Origin: Chloroflexota bacterium
GTDB taxonomy: Bacteria; Chloroflexota; Limnocylindria; Limnocylindrales; CSP1-4
Direction of reading: 5' to 3'
Assembly (NCBI GenBank): GCA_004297395.1
Contig: SCUO01000093.1
Coordinates: 1 to 64,000 of the forward strand
DNA length: 64,000 bases
Positions within the stretch are counted from its first letter, which is position 1, and the number at the start of each line of letters is the position of its first letter. Under the pieces are notes generated by a model. That model saw only the letters and a program-made list of their open reading frames with translations. It ran no database searches and had not been told where the DNA came from. Positions 50,335-60,219 of the stretch are shown here, piece after piece. Position numbers and translations under genes: made by a program.

Positions 50335-51348
50335 ATGAATACACGCCAGCTCAACCTGAACTCACGCATCCGCAGCTCGTCGAGGACCGTCCTCGGGCTA
50401 CAGAAAGCGTTTCTGGCCATCCTCCTGGTCGTCCTCGCGATGGCTGTGTTCAACCTGATCCCAGAGACGAGGAACAACTTCTTCTCCGAGGCCAACTTCA
50501 TCAACATCCTGAAGTCGGCGTCGATCTTCCTCATCCTGGCGATGGGCGAGACGGTGGTCCTGATCGCCGGCGGCGTCGACCTGTCGATCGGCGGCATGAT
50601 GGCGTTCTCGGGTGTCGTCGTGATCCTGCTGATGAACGCCGGCGTGCCGATCCCGGTCGCAATCGCCCTCACCCTCCTGATGGGGGTCGCGGTCGGCGCG
50701 GTCAACGCGTTCATCTCCGTCTACCAGCGAGCCGAGCCGTTCATCATCACCCTCGGCATGGGGATCGTGCTGACCGGCGCAGCGCAGCAATTGACGAATG
50801 CCCGTTCGGTGTCGAGTACCCTCCCGGACTTCCAGCTCATCGCGAACACCCAGATCCTCGGCTGGGTGCCGATCCTCGTCGTCGTGATGCTCGCCGTGCT
50901 GGCCGTCACCTACTGGATGCTTCGGAGCACATCGTTCGGCAGGAACGTCTACGCCGTGGGCGGCGATTACGAGGTCGCGAAATACTCGGGCATCAACGTC
51001 CGGCGGACGAAGGCGGCGACCTACCTCATCTGCGGCCTGACAGCCGCGCTCGGCGGCGTGATGCTGGCCTCGCAGCTCAACTCGGCGAGCTCGATCGCCG
51101 GGGAGAACACCGCGCTGTACGTCGTATGCGCCGTCGTCGTAGGCGGGACATCCGTGGCCGGAGGCGTCGGCGGCGCCATCAAGTCGACCATCGGTCTGCT
51201 CCTTCTCGGCCTCCTGACGAATGCCTTCAACCAGCTGCGGATCGACTCCCTGGTGTCGTATCTGTCCACGGCCCTCCTGGGCATCATCATCGTGTCGATC
51301 CTGTGGCTCGACAGCTACGGGCGAAAGCGCCGCCGGGAAGCCGTCTGA
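50335..51348 (+). CDS. Sugar ABC transporter permease (RbsC-like)
   Basis: MGETVVLIAGGVDLSIGGMMAFSGVVVILL, AVGGDYEVAKYSGINVRRTKAATYLICGL, VVVGGTSVAGGVGGAIKSTIGLLLLGLLTNAFNQL. Confidence 0.94.
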   Translation: MNTRQLNLNSRIRSSSRTVLGLQKAFLAILLVVLAMAVFNLIPETRNNFFSEANFINILKSASIFLILAMGETVVLIAGGVDLSIGGMMAFSGVVVILLMNAGVPIPVAIALTLLMGVAVGAVNAFISVYQRAEPFIITLGMGIVLTGAAQQLTNARSVSSTLPDFQLIANTQILGWVPILVVVMLAVLAVTYWMLRSTSFGRNVYAVGGDYEVAKYSGINVRRTKAATYLICGLTAALGGVMLASQLNSASSIAGENTALYVVCAVVVGGTSVAGGVGGAIKSTIGLLLLGLLTNAFNQLRIDSLVSYLSTALLGIIIVSILWLDSYGRKRRREAV

Positions 51349-51675
51349 CGGGTGCGAGTGTCAGGGCGGTGAGGTAGCGGCCGCGACGGCCTCGCTGGTA
51401 GTCCTCAGGCGCGGGCACGGCGATGGTCATGGCCGGGTTGCCCTCCGCGGGACCGTCGTCGTTAGCCGGACACGGAGCGGTCACTCGTGTCCACCTTTCG
51501 GCGACCGGAGGGGGTGGCGACCGGGGCCCGCCCGGACTACGTTGATGAATGTCGCAGGGATGCCCCGACATCGAGGCCTGCCTTCCGATCCTCAGGCATA
51601 CGGAACGACTCGCGCCCGAGAGGCCGGCGCCTCATCAGCGGGATGACGGCCGGCCCGGTGAAAGGCTGACCCTGC

Positions 51676-53196
51676 ATGACCTCGCAGACTGACGGCTCCA
51701 CGATCTCCACCGACATCGCCATCATCGGCAGCGGCATGGGCGGCGGCACCCTCGCCTACGCCCTCCGGAATCACGGCGCCAGGGTGCTCATCGTGGAACG
51801 GGGCGGCTACCTGCCCCGCGAGCCCGAGAACTGGAACCCGACCGCCGTCTTCGGCGAGAGTCGGTACCGCACGACCGAGCATTTCCTCGACGAGCACGGC
51901 AAGCCCTTCAGGGCGTCGATCTTCTACGGCGTCGGCGGCAACACAAAGGTCTACGGCGCGGCCCTTCCACGCCTGCGCAAGGAGGACTTCGGGGCTCTCG
52001 AGACCGAGGACGGCGTCTCGCCCGCCTGGCCGATCACCTACGAGGAGCTCGAGCCCTACTACGCCGAGGCCGAGCGACTCTTCCGTGTCCACGGGACGAT
52101 GGGTGCCGACCCGATCGAGCCCCCGCGCTCGACGCCCTACCCGTTCCCCGCCGTGCCGCACGAGCCGGTCATCGCGGAGCTGGCGGACAGCTTCACGCAG
52201 CAGGGTCTCAGGCCCTACCCTCTCCAGCTCGGCGTGGACCTGCGCGAGGGAGGCACCTGCATCCGCTGCAAGACCTGCGACGGGTTCCCCTGCCAGGTGC
52301 TTGCCAAGAGCGACGCCGAGACGTGCGTGACGACTCCCGCCCTGGAGTCGCCGAACGTCTCGATGCTGACCCACGCCCGAGCCATCAGGCTCGACACCGA
52401 CGCCACCGGCCAGCGCATCACCGGCCTCGTGATCGACCATGGGGGCGAGCGCAAGACGGTCCTCGCGAAGACCTATGTCCTCGCGACGAGCGCCATCAAC
52501 TCCGCGGCGATGCTCCTCCGCTCGGCATCCGACAAGCACCCAAATGGTCTTGCCAACTCGTCGGGCCTCGTCGGCCGCGGCTTCATGATGCACGTCAACT
52601 CCGCGATGATGGCCCTCCGCCCCAGGGCGAACCCGACCGTCTTCCAGAAGACGCTGGCGGTGAACGACTGGTACTTCGGCGACTCGAAGTCCCGCCTCCC
52701 GATGGGCAACGCGCAGCTGCTCGGCAAGCTCCAGCCCGGCATGCTCGCTGCATCCGTCCCGCTGATGCCCCGGCGGATGCTGGCCGAGGTCGCCGGCCGC
52801 AGCGTCGACTGGTACCTCATGACGGAGGACCTGCCCGACCCGGACAACCGGATCACGCTCGACTCGACGGGGCAGATCGTCATGCGCTGGCGACCGAACA
52901 ACCTCGGCGCCCACAGGCGCCTCACCCGGGCGATGAGCTCGGCGATGCGCCGGGCAGGCTACCCGCTGATCCAGGTCCGTCGACTCGGGATGGATGCGGT
53001 CGCCCATCAGTCCGGCACCCTGCGCTTCGGAGACGACCCGGCGACCTCCGTCCTCGATCCGCTGTGCCGGACGCACGACGTGGCCAACCTGCTCGTCGTG
53101 GACGCGTCATTCCTCCCGTCGTCGGGTGCTCAGAATCCGGCGCTGACCATCGCCGCCCAGGCGCTTCGAGTGGCTGCCGAGGCCGGCTTCAACTGA
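51676..53196 (+). CDS. GMC-type FAD oxidoreductase with Cys-rich insert
   Basis: DIAIIGSGMGGGTLAYALRNHGARVLIVERGGYLPRE (FAD), GTCIRCKTCDGFPC, C-terminal LLVVDASFLPSSGAQNPALTIAAQALRVAA. Confidence 0.88.
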   Translation: MTSQTDGSTISTDIAIIGSGMGGGTLAYALRNHGARVLIVERGGYLPREPENWNPTAVFGESRYRTTEHFLDEHGKPFRASIFYGVGGNTKVYGAALPRLRKEDFGALETEDGVSPAWPITYEELEPYYAEAERLFRVHGTMGADPIEPPRSTPYPFPAVPHEPVIAELADSFTQQGLRPYPLQLGVDLREGGTCIRCKTCDGFPCQVLAKSDAETCVTTPALESPNVSMLTHARAIRLDTDATGQRITGLVIDHGGERKTVLAKTYVLATSAINSAAMLLRSASDKHPNGLANSSGLVGRGFMMHVNSAMMALRPRANPTVFQKTLAVNDWYFGDSKSRLPMGNAQLLGKLQPGMLAASVPLMPRRMLAEVAGRSVDWYLMTEDLPDPDNRITLDSTGQIVMRWRPNNLGAHRRLTRAMSSAMRRAGYPLIQVRRLGMDAVAHQSGTLRFGDDPATSVLDPLCRTHDVANLLVVDASFLPSSGAQNPALTIAAQALRVAAEAGFN

Positions 53197-53254
53197 TCCC
53201 CCCACGCCCACGCTCCTTCGATCGTCGTTCACCACGTTCCCGGAGGACCGCCGG

Positions 53255-54853
53255 ATGAGCCAGCGCTACACCCACATCGTCGTCGGCGCCGGGGCGGCCG
53301 GCTGCGCCGTCGCCGCGCGCCTGAGCGAGGTTCCGGACAATCGGGTCCTCCTCCTCGAGGCCGGGGGGCCGGACAGCAATCCGCTCATCCACATGCCGGC
53401 CGGCTTCACCAAGCTCACCGGCCCGAGCGTGAACTGGGGCTTCCAGACCGTCCCACAGTCGCAGTTGAATGACCGCCGGATGCACTACCCGCAGGGGCGC
53501 ACGCTCGGTGGCAGCACATCGATCAACGCCATGATCTACATCCGCGGCCACCGCCTCGACTACGACGCGTGGCATGACCTCGGCAACGAGGGCTGGGGCT
53601 ACGACGGCGTCCTGCCGTACTTCACGAAGTCCGAGAACAACGAGCGGCTCGTCAACGAGTTCCACGGCACCGGGGGCCCGCTCAACGTCACCGAGCAGGT
53701 CGGGCACAACCCGATCACGAAAGGGTTCGTGCGCTCGCTGCAGTCGCTGGGCATCCCGTTCACCCACGACTTCAATGGCGCCGAGCAGGACGGCGTGGGC
53801 TACTACGACGTCACCCAGCGCAACGTCCGCCGCGAGAGCGCGGCGACCGCGTTCCTCCGTCCGGCCAAACGCCGCAGGAACCTCGTCGTCGAGACCCACG
53901 CAATGGCCACCAGGGTCCTCGTGGACGGGGACCACGCGGTCGGCGTCCAGTACATCTACCGTGGCAAGCCGGCCGAGGTGCGGATCGAGGCGGGCGGCGA
54001 GGTCGTCCTCTCGGGTGGTGCCGTCAACTCACCGCGCTTGCTGCTCCTGTCGGGCATCGGCCCGGCGGACGAGCTCCGCGCCCTCGGGATCGAGGTGGTT
54101 CACGACCTGCCAGGGGTCGGCAAGAACTTCCAGGACCACATGGACGTGTACCTGACCGCCGAGACCGCGCCGGTGAGCTACAACGGCGAGGACCGCTGGG
54201 ACAAGGCGGCCCGCCATGGGATCCAGTACCTGCTCTACAAGACGGGGCCGGTCACGGCGTGCGTCGCCGAGGCGGGTGCCTTCCTGCGCTCGAGCAGCGA
54301 CGTCCGATCGCCGGACATCCAGATTCACTGTCTGCCCGCCTACGTGGTCGACCATGGTCGGATGCGGATCAAGGGCCACGGCGTCACGATCAACACCTGC
54401 AACCTGCGGCCCAGGAGCATCGGCTCGGTGACGCTCCGGTCATCGGACCCTACCGTGGAGCCGGCGATCGACCCGGCGTTTCTCCAGGACCCACACGACT
54501 GGACGATCTCCATGGAGGGCTTCGAGCGCGGGCGCGAGATCATCCACGCCCCTGCCTTCAAGGACCTGATCCGGAGGGAGCGCCTGCCGGGCAGTGACGT
54601 GAAGTCGGAGAAGGGCATCCGGGAGTACATCAAGCAGTGGTCGAAGACCGACTACCACCCGGTCGGCTCCTGCAAGATGGGCGGCGACCCGATGGCCGTC
54701 GTCGATACCCAGCTGCGCGTCCACGGCATGGCCGGCCTGCGTGTCATCGACGCCTCGATCATGCCGACCCTCATCTCCGGCAACACCCAGGCGCCCTCGA
54801 TCATGATCGGCGAGAAGGGTGCCGCGATCATGCGCGCCGGCAGGGTCGTCTGA
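53255..54853 (+). CDS. GMC family oxidoreductase (choline dehydrogenase-like)
   Basis: HIVVGAGAAGCAVAARLSEVPDNRVLLLEAGG, YPQGRTLGGSTSINAMIYIRGHRLDYDAW, VVLSGGAVNSPRLLLLSGIGPADEL, HPVGSCKMGGDPMAVVDTQLRVHGMAGLRVIDASIMPTLISGNTQAPSIMIGEKGA. Confidence 0.95.
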   Translation: MSQRYTHIVVGAGAAGCAVAARLSEVPDNRVLLLEAGGPDSNPLIHMPAGFTKLTGPSVNWGFQTVPQSQLNDRRMHYPQGRTLGGSTSINAMIYIRGHRLDYDAWHDLGNEGWGYDGVLPYFTKSENNERLVNEFHGTGGPLNVTEQVGHNPITKGFVRSLQSLGIPFTHDFNGAEQDGVGYYDVTQRNVRRESAATAFLRPAKRRRNLVVETHAMATRVLVDGDHAVGVQYIYRGKPAEVRIEAGGEVVLSGGAVNSPRLLLLSGIGPADELRALGIEVVHDLPGVGKNFQDHMDVYLTAETAPVSYNGEDRWDKAARHGIQYLLYKTGPVTACVAEAGAFLRSSSDVRSPDIQIHCLPAYVVDHGRMRIKGHGVTINTCNLRPRSIGSVTLRSSDPTVEPAIDPAFLQDPHDWTISMEGFERGREIIHAPAFKDLIRRERLPGSDVKSEKGIREYIKQWSKTDYHPVGSCKMGGDPMAVVDTQLRVHGMAGLRVIDASIMPTLISGNTQAPSIMIGEKGAAIMRAGRVV

Positions 54854-54911
54854 CCGTCCCCCGACACCGATTCGCGACGCACGCATCGACGACAGCTCGA
54901 GGAGGAGCACC

Positions 54912-55907
54912 ATGGCCGCGCTTCGTTGGGGGTTGATCGGCGCCAGCGATGTCGCCGCCACGCGAATGATCCCGGCGATGCGCCGGCTCGGCCACGAGGT
55001 GGCGGGGGTGGGAGACCCGACGCCCGACTGGGCGGCCACGTACGCCGAGCGCAATGGCATCCCGTTCTCGGGCACGGTCGAGGAGCTGGCGGCGCGCGAC
55101 GACGTCGATGCCGTCTACATCAGCACGAAGAACGAGTACCACCGTGACCATACCCTGCTGGCGGCCGCCGCCGGCAAGCACGTCCTGTGCGAGAAGCCAC
55201 TGGCACTCTCCGCCGACGACGGGCGGCGGATGGTCGACGCGTGCGAGGCGGCCGGAGTCATCCTGGGCACCAACCACCACCTCCCCGGCGCCGGCACGCA
55301 CAGCAAGGTCCGAGAGCTCGTCGCCGGCGGAGCGGTGGGCCGCGTCCTGGCCGTGCGCGTCTTCCATGCGGTCATGCTTCCCGAGCGACTGCAGGGCTGG
55401 CGCCTCGGCAGCCGGGCGGGCGGCGGGGTCGCCCTCGACGTCACCTGCCACGACGCGGCCGTGATCAACCCGCTCCTTGGCGCGCTCCCGGTCGACCTCG
55501 TGGCGCTCGCGACGCACCAGGGCCCCTGGGAGGCGGCCGCCGAGGACGCCCTGATGTCGACGATGCGGTACGCGGACGGCACGCTGGTCCAGACGCATGA
55601 CGCCTTCACGGTCCAGTACGCCCCGACCGGTCTCCACGTGATCGGGTCGGACGGCGCGATCTTCGCGACGGCCGTCATGACCCAGGACCCGATCGGGACG
55701 GTCGTGCTCCGCGACGCCTCCGGCGAGCGGGAGATCGAGGTCGCTAACCGGCGCGACCTGTACGAGATCAGCGTCGGCGGCTTCGCCGCGGCGGTGAGCG
55801 GCGAGTCCGAGCGACCGGTCGTCACCGGCCTCGACGGGCTGCGCGCCGCCCAGGTGGCGCTCGCGGTCAGGCAGGCCGCGGAGAGCGGCGAGCGCGTCGT
55901 CCTCTAG
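54912..55907 (+). CDS. Gfo/Idh/MocA family oxidoreductase
   Basis: MAALRWGLIGASDVAATRMIPAMRRLGHEVAGVGDPTP...VDAVYISTKNEYHRDHTLLAAAAGKHVLCEKPLALSADDGRRM. Confidence 0.92.
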   Translation: MAALRWGLIGASDVAATRMIPAMRRLGHEVAGVGDPTPDWAATYAERNGIPFSGTVEELAARDDVDAVYISTKNEYHRDHTLLAAAAGKHVLCEKPLALSADDGRRMVDACEAAGVILGTNHHLPGAGTHSKVRELVAGGAVGRVLAVRVFHAVMLPERLQGWRLGSRAGGGVALDVTCHDAAVINPLLGALPVDLVALATHQGPWEAAAEDALMSTMRYADGTLVQTHDAFTVQYAPTGLHVIGSDGAIFATAVMTQDPIGTVVLRDASGEREIEVANRRDLYEISVGGFAAAVSGESERPVVTGLDGLRAAQVALAVRQAAESGERVVL

Positions 55908-55987
55908 CCGCCGTCGGCCGGATCCGGGTGGGGAGCGTGGTACGTTGACGCTCCTGAGCACCCACGCCCGGAGTACGTTCGAACCGA

Positions 55988-56785
55988 ATGGATCGAGACG
56001 CGGTCTGCCGGTACCTCGCGTCGACCAACATCGAGCACGCAACGCTGCAGTTCTGCGAGCGATTCGATGAGAAGAGCCGCATCTGGAACTTCAGCAAGCA
56101 CTCGCACCCGTTCTTCGAGCTGATCTTCTTCCTCGAAGGCCGGGCCAACATCGACGCGGGTGACGAGTCCGTGGACGTCCTCGGCTTCGACGTCCTGATC
56201 TACCCGCCGGGCCTGGAACACGCCGAGCACCTCGACCTGCGCCATCGGCAGGAGATCATCTGTCTCTGGGCGGACACCGGGCCCACCGGGTCGTTCGACC
56301 ATGCGATCAAGCTCATGGACGAGCGCGGCACACTGCGCTCGCTGTTCGAGATGGTGTACGACGAGTTCACGACCAACCGCCCGTTCTCGCCCGACCTTAT
56401 CTCGTGCTACCTCCAGGCCATCTTCCTCCAGGTGCGGCAGCACTTCTCCGAGCCATCCCGCGACGCCAGCACGCTCGTCGAGCGCTGCCTCGGGTTCATC
56501 CACGAGCACTATGCCCGGGACTTCGACATCGGGGAGCTGGCGCGACAGGTCTCGGTCAGCCCGAGCTACCTGTTCCGACTCTTCAAGAAGAAGATGCACG
56601 TCACGCCGATGCACTATCGGAACATCGTCCGCCTCGACAAGGCGAAGCTGCTCCTCGCCGACCAGGCGCTCACCGTCGACGACGTCGCCGAGCGCGTCGG
56701 ATACGAGGACCCCAAGTACTTCTCGCGCGTCTTCCGGGATCTCGTGGGCGTGTCGCCGAGCGCCTACCGCAAGGAACGCCTCTGA
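55988..56785 (+). CDS. AraC family transcriptional regulator (cupin + HTH)
   Basis: Cupin-like HSHPFFELIFFLEGRANIDAGD. YARDFDIGELARQVSVSPSYLFRLFKKKMHVTPMHYRNIVRLDKAKLLLADQALTVDDVAERVGYEDPKYFSRVFRDLVGVSPSAYRKERL. Confidence 0.94.
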   Translation: MDRDAVCRYLASTNIEHATLQFCERFDEKSRIWNFSKHSHPFFELIFFLEGRANIDAGDESVDVLGFDVLIYPPGLEHAEHLDLRHRQEIICLWADTGPTGSFDHAIKLMDERGTLRSLFEMVYDEFTTNRPFSPDLISCYLQAIFLQVRQHFSEPSRDASTLVERCLGFIHEHYARDFDIGELARQVSVSPSYLFRLFKKKMHVTPMHYRNIVRLDKAKLLLADQALTVDDVAERVGYEDPKYFSRVFRDLVGVSPSAYRKERL

Positions 56786-56910
56786 TCTCCTGAGACCCGG
56801 GTGCGTCCGGCCCGATTCGCGTCACTTCCATCCACCTACCCGCAAGGCGTCTCGGTTCACCCGCCGCCCAGGGCTGGCTACGATGCGGACAAGTCGAGGA
56901 GCGACGTGCA

Positions 56911-59283
56911 ATGACCGTGGCGCAGCAACCGGCGGTGACGGGCCCGACCGAGCGCATTCGCGGCCTGAAGGAGCGGATGCTCGACGAGCCGCGGTACCTC
57001 TCGATCGAGCAGGCGCTGATCGTCACCGACGTCTACCAGGCCCACGAGGGCGAGACCGCCGCGGTCAAGCGGGCGCTGTCGCTCGCCGAGGCGATGCGCC
57101 GCATCGAGATCCACGTCGACCCCGACGAGCTGATCGTCGGCAACCGCACGACCGGCGTCCGCGCCGGCGTCGTCTTCCCCGAGGCCGGGATCAGCTGGAT
57201 CGACCGCGAGCTCGACACGATGTCGAGGCGGCCGCAGGACAGGTTCAATGTCCGCCCCGAGGACGCGGCAACGTTCCGCGCGCGGATTCTCCCGTACTGG
57301 CAGGGCAGGACCCTCGAGGACACGCTCCGTGCCGAGGACGGGCCGCTCCTCGACGCCATCGCCCGCGTGGTCAAGATCAACCAGAAGGACCATGCCCAGG
57401 GTCACATCTGCCCCGACACGGCCAAGTGGATTCGGCTGGGGCCCGCCGGAATCCGCGCCGAGGCGGCGGCCAGGGCGGTCTTCGCGACGCCCGATCAGCG
57501 CGAGTTCTACGACTCGGTCCTGATCGTCCTCGACGCATCGATGGACTTCATGCGCCGCTACGCCGACCTCGCCGGCGAGATGGTCGCGACGGCCGACTCG
57601 CCGGAGCGCGCCGCTAACCTCCGCGAGACCGCCCGCATCTGCAGCAAGCTCGCCGAGGGCGGCGCGGAGACCTTCCGGGAGGCCGTCCAGGCGCTCTGGT
57701 TCCTGTTCGCGCTGCTCCACCTCGAGAGCAACGCTTCGTCGTTCTCGCCCGGGCGCGCGGACCAGTACCTCTATCCCTACTACCTGGCCGACATCGAGGC
57801 CGGCCGCCTGGACCGGGCGGGCGCCCTCGAGCTCATCGAGGCGCTGTGGCTCAAGTTCAACCAGATCGTCTACCTCCGGAACTCGCACTCGGCGTCGTTC
57901 TTCGCCGGCTTCCCGATCGGCTTCAACGTCGCCTTCGGCGGCCGCGACGAGGCCGGCCGCGACGAGTCCAACGAGCTGTCCCACCTGTTCCTCGAGGCGC
58001 AGAGCCACATCCTCCTGCCGCAGCCCAACCTGTCGGCCCGGCTCCACGAAGGCACCCCGGACGCGCTCCTCGACGAGTGCACCAGGGTCATCGGCCTGGG
58101 ATCGGGCATGCCGCAGGTTTTCAACGACGAATCGATCATTCCCGCCCTCGAGGCGCAGGGCATCGCCCCCGCCGACGCGGTCAATTACTCGATCGTCGGC
58201 TGTGTCGAGCTCTCCACCCACGGGAACAACCTCGGCTGGTCGGACGCCGCGATGTTCAACCTCGTCAAGGCGCTCGAGCTCGCCATGAACGACGGCAAAT
58301 GCCTGCTGAGCGGCGCACAGCTTGGCCCACGGACCGGCTATCTCACCGACTTCGCCAGCTACGAGGACCTCGAGGCGGCCTTCGCGGTCCAGATCGACTA
58401 CTTCTTCGAGAAGATGATCGAGGCATGCGAGAAGGTCGAGGAGATCCACCAGCGGCTCCTGCCCTCGGCGTTCCTCTCGTCCGTCATCGACGACTGCCTC
58501 GACCGTGGCCTCGACGTCACCCGCGGCGGCGCGCACTACAACCTGTCCGGCATCCAGGTCATCCAGGTGGCCAACGTCGCCGACAGCCTGGCCGCCGTCA
58601 AGAAGCTGGTTTACGACGAGGGCACGGTGGACAGGGCCCGGCTCGTGGCCGCGCTCCAGACGAACTACGAGCATGACCCGGAGCTGGCACGGATCCTGAT
58701 CAACAAGGCCCCCAAGTACGGCAACGACGTCGAGTGGGTGGACGCCATCGGCAACAAGTGGGTCCACTACTTCGCTCGCAAGTTCGAGGGCCGCACCAAC
58801 TACCGCGGTGGTCGCTACCACACCGGGCTGTACACCGTCAGCGCGCATGTCCCGATGGGTGCCAACGTCGGCGCGACCCCCGACGGCCGCCCGGCCGGCG
58901 CCCCCCTCGCGGACGGTGGCATGTCGGCCGTCTACGGTCGCGATCGCCGCGGGCCGACGGCGCTGCTCTCGTCCGTGGCCCGGGTGGATTCGTACCTTGG
59001 CAGCAACGGCACGCTTCTCAACATGAAGTTCCTGCCGCGCCTGTTCAAGTCCCAAGAAGGGTCCCAGGCGTTCGCCTCGATGCTGCGCGGCTTCGTGAAG
59101 CTGGGCATCAACCACGTCCAGTTCAACGTCGTCACCCGTGACGACCTGATCGCCGCCCAGAAGGAACCCGACAAGTACCGCAATCTGACCATCCGGGTCG
59201 CCGGGTACACCGCCTACTTCACCGAGCTCGCCGAGGATCTCCAGAACGAGATCATCGCCCGGACGAGCTACGAGGACTCGTGA
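56911..59283 (+). CDS. Glycyl radical enzyme (pyruvate formate-lyase/diol dehydratase family)
   Basis: 790 aa. GNRTTGVRAGVVFPE, thiyl Cys region VGCVELSTHGNNLGWSDAAMFN (Cys431), C-terminal glycyl radical motif TIRVAGYTAYFTELAEDLQNEIIARTSYE (Gly765). Confidence 0.93.
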   Translation: MTVAQQPAVTGPTERIRGLKERMLDEPRYLSIEQALIVTDVYQAHEGETAAVKRALSLAEAMRRIEIHVDPDELIVGNRTTGVRAGVVFPEAGISWIDRELDTMSRRPQDRFNVRPEDAATFRARILPYWQGRTLEDTLRAEDGPLLDAIARVVKINQKDHAQGHICPDTAKWIRLGPAGIRAEAAARAVFATPDQREFYDSVLIVLDASMDFMRRYADLAGEMVATADSPERAANLRETARICSKLAEGGAETFREAVQALWFLFALLHLESNASSFSPGRADQYLYPYYLADIEAGRLDRAGALELIEALWLKFNQIVYLRNSHSASFFAGFPIGFNVAFGGRDEAGRDESNELSHLFLEAQSHILLPQPNLSARLHEGTPDALLDECTRVIGLGSGMPQVFNDESIIPALEAQGIAPADAVNYSIVGCVELSTHGNNLGWSDAAMFNLVKALELAMNDGKCLLSGAQLGPRTGYLTDFASYEDLEAAFAVQIDYFFEKMIEACEKVEEIHQRLLPSAFLSSVIDDCLDRGLDVTRGGAHYNLSGIQVIQVANVADSLAAVKKLVYDEGTVDRARLVAALQTNYEHDPELARILINKAPKYGNDVEWVDAIGNKWVHYFARKFEGRTNYRGGRYHTGLYTVSAHVPMGANVGATPDGRPAGAPLADGGMSAVYGRDRRGPTALLSSVARVDSYLGSNGTLLNMKFLPRLFKSQEGSQAFASMLRGFVKLGINHVQFNVVTRDDLIAAQKEPDKYRNLTIRVAGYTAYFTELAEDLQNEIIARTSYEDS

Positions 59284-60188
59284 CCACGGGCCGGGTCTTC
59301 GATATCCAGCGGTTCTCCGTCCACGACGGACCCGGGATACGGACCACGGTCTTCCTCAAGGGCTGCCCGCTTCGCTGCCGGTGGTGCCAGAACCCGGAGG
59401 GATTGGAGCGGGCGATCTCGCTCTGGCACTTCGAGAACCTCTGCGGCCGCACGGGCCACTGCCAGGACGTCTGCCCGACTGGGGCGATCACCCTCACGCC
59501 CGTCGGCGTCGAGATCAACCATGCGGCCTGCACGCTCTGCGGCGACTGCGTCGAGGTCTGCCCGAACAACGCCCTCGCTTTCGACGGTCGGGACATCACC
59601 ACCGACGAGGTCCTTGCCGAAGTGTCCCGCGACGCGATCTTCCACGAGGTCTCCGGCGGCGGGGTGACTTTCTCGGGCGGCGAGCCCCTGGCCCAGCCGG
59701 CGTTTGTTCGCGACACCGCGGCGGCGCTCAAGTCCCGGGGCCTGCCGACCACGCTCGAGTCGTCGTTCCACGCGCCGTGGTCCTCCATCGAGCCGCTGCT
59801 CCCGGTCATCGACCTGTTCATCGTGGACGTCAAGGTTGCGGATCCAGCGGCGCACCGCGTCGCCACCGGCGTTTCGAACGAGCTGATCCTGGACAACCTC
59901 CGCCGCCTTACCAAGGCGCTCCGGGGCGAAGGGCGGATCCTGGTCCGCGTGCCACTGATCCCGGGCTACACGGCGACGCCCGAGAACCTGGGGGCGATCG
60001 CGGACCTGCTGGTGGCAGTTGACCCGTCGCTGCCCGTCGAGCTGATGAACTTCAACCCCCTCGCGAGCGCGAAGTACCGCCGGATGGGGATGGCGTACGA
60101 GTTCGCCGACGCCGCCAGAGCGTATTCGCCGGCCGAGATGGCCGGGTTCCAATCGTTGTTCGCCGAGCGTGGCCTCACCGTGCGGTGA
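59280..60188 (+). CDS. Glycyl-radical enzyme activating protein (radical SAM, with 4Fe-4S insert)
   Basis: RFSVHDGPGIRTTVFLKGCPLRCRWCQNPEG (CxxxCxxC), CGRTGHCQDVCPTGAIT and CTLCGDCVEVCPNNAL ferredoxin clusters, VTFSGGEPLAQPAFV. GTG start overlaps the GRE stop. Confidence 0.94.
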   Translation: MTTGRVFDIQRFSVHDGPGIRTTVFLKGCPLRCRWCQNPEGLERAISLWHFENLCGRTGHCQDVCPTGAITLTPVGVEINHAACTLCGDCVEVCPNNALAFDGRDITTDEVLAEVSRDAIFHEVSGGGVTFSGGEPLAQPAFVRDTAAALKSRGLPTTLESSFHAPWSSIEPLLPVIDLFIVDVKVADPAAHRVATGVSNELILDNLRRLTKALRGEGRILVRVPLIPGYTATPENLGAIADLLVAVDPSLPVELMNFNPLASAKYRRMGMAYEFADAARAYSPAEMAGFQSLFAERGLTVR

Positions 60189-60219
60189 TGTCCCGACGGT
60201 CGCTGTCCGGAGCCCAACG

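Noticed and set aside
51349-51675. Minus ORF 51287..51571 in the gap between ABC permease and GMC gene (MTIAVPAPEDYQRGRRGRYLTALTLAP)
   Set aside because: Short, overlaps the permease end, no recognisable domain; could be a remnant but unsupported.
56878-59115. 745-aa minus-strand ORF
   Set aside because: Antisense to the glycyl radical enzyme, which has clear catalytic motifs.
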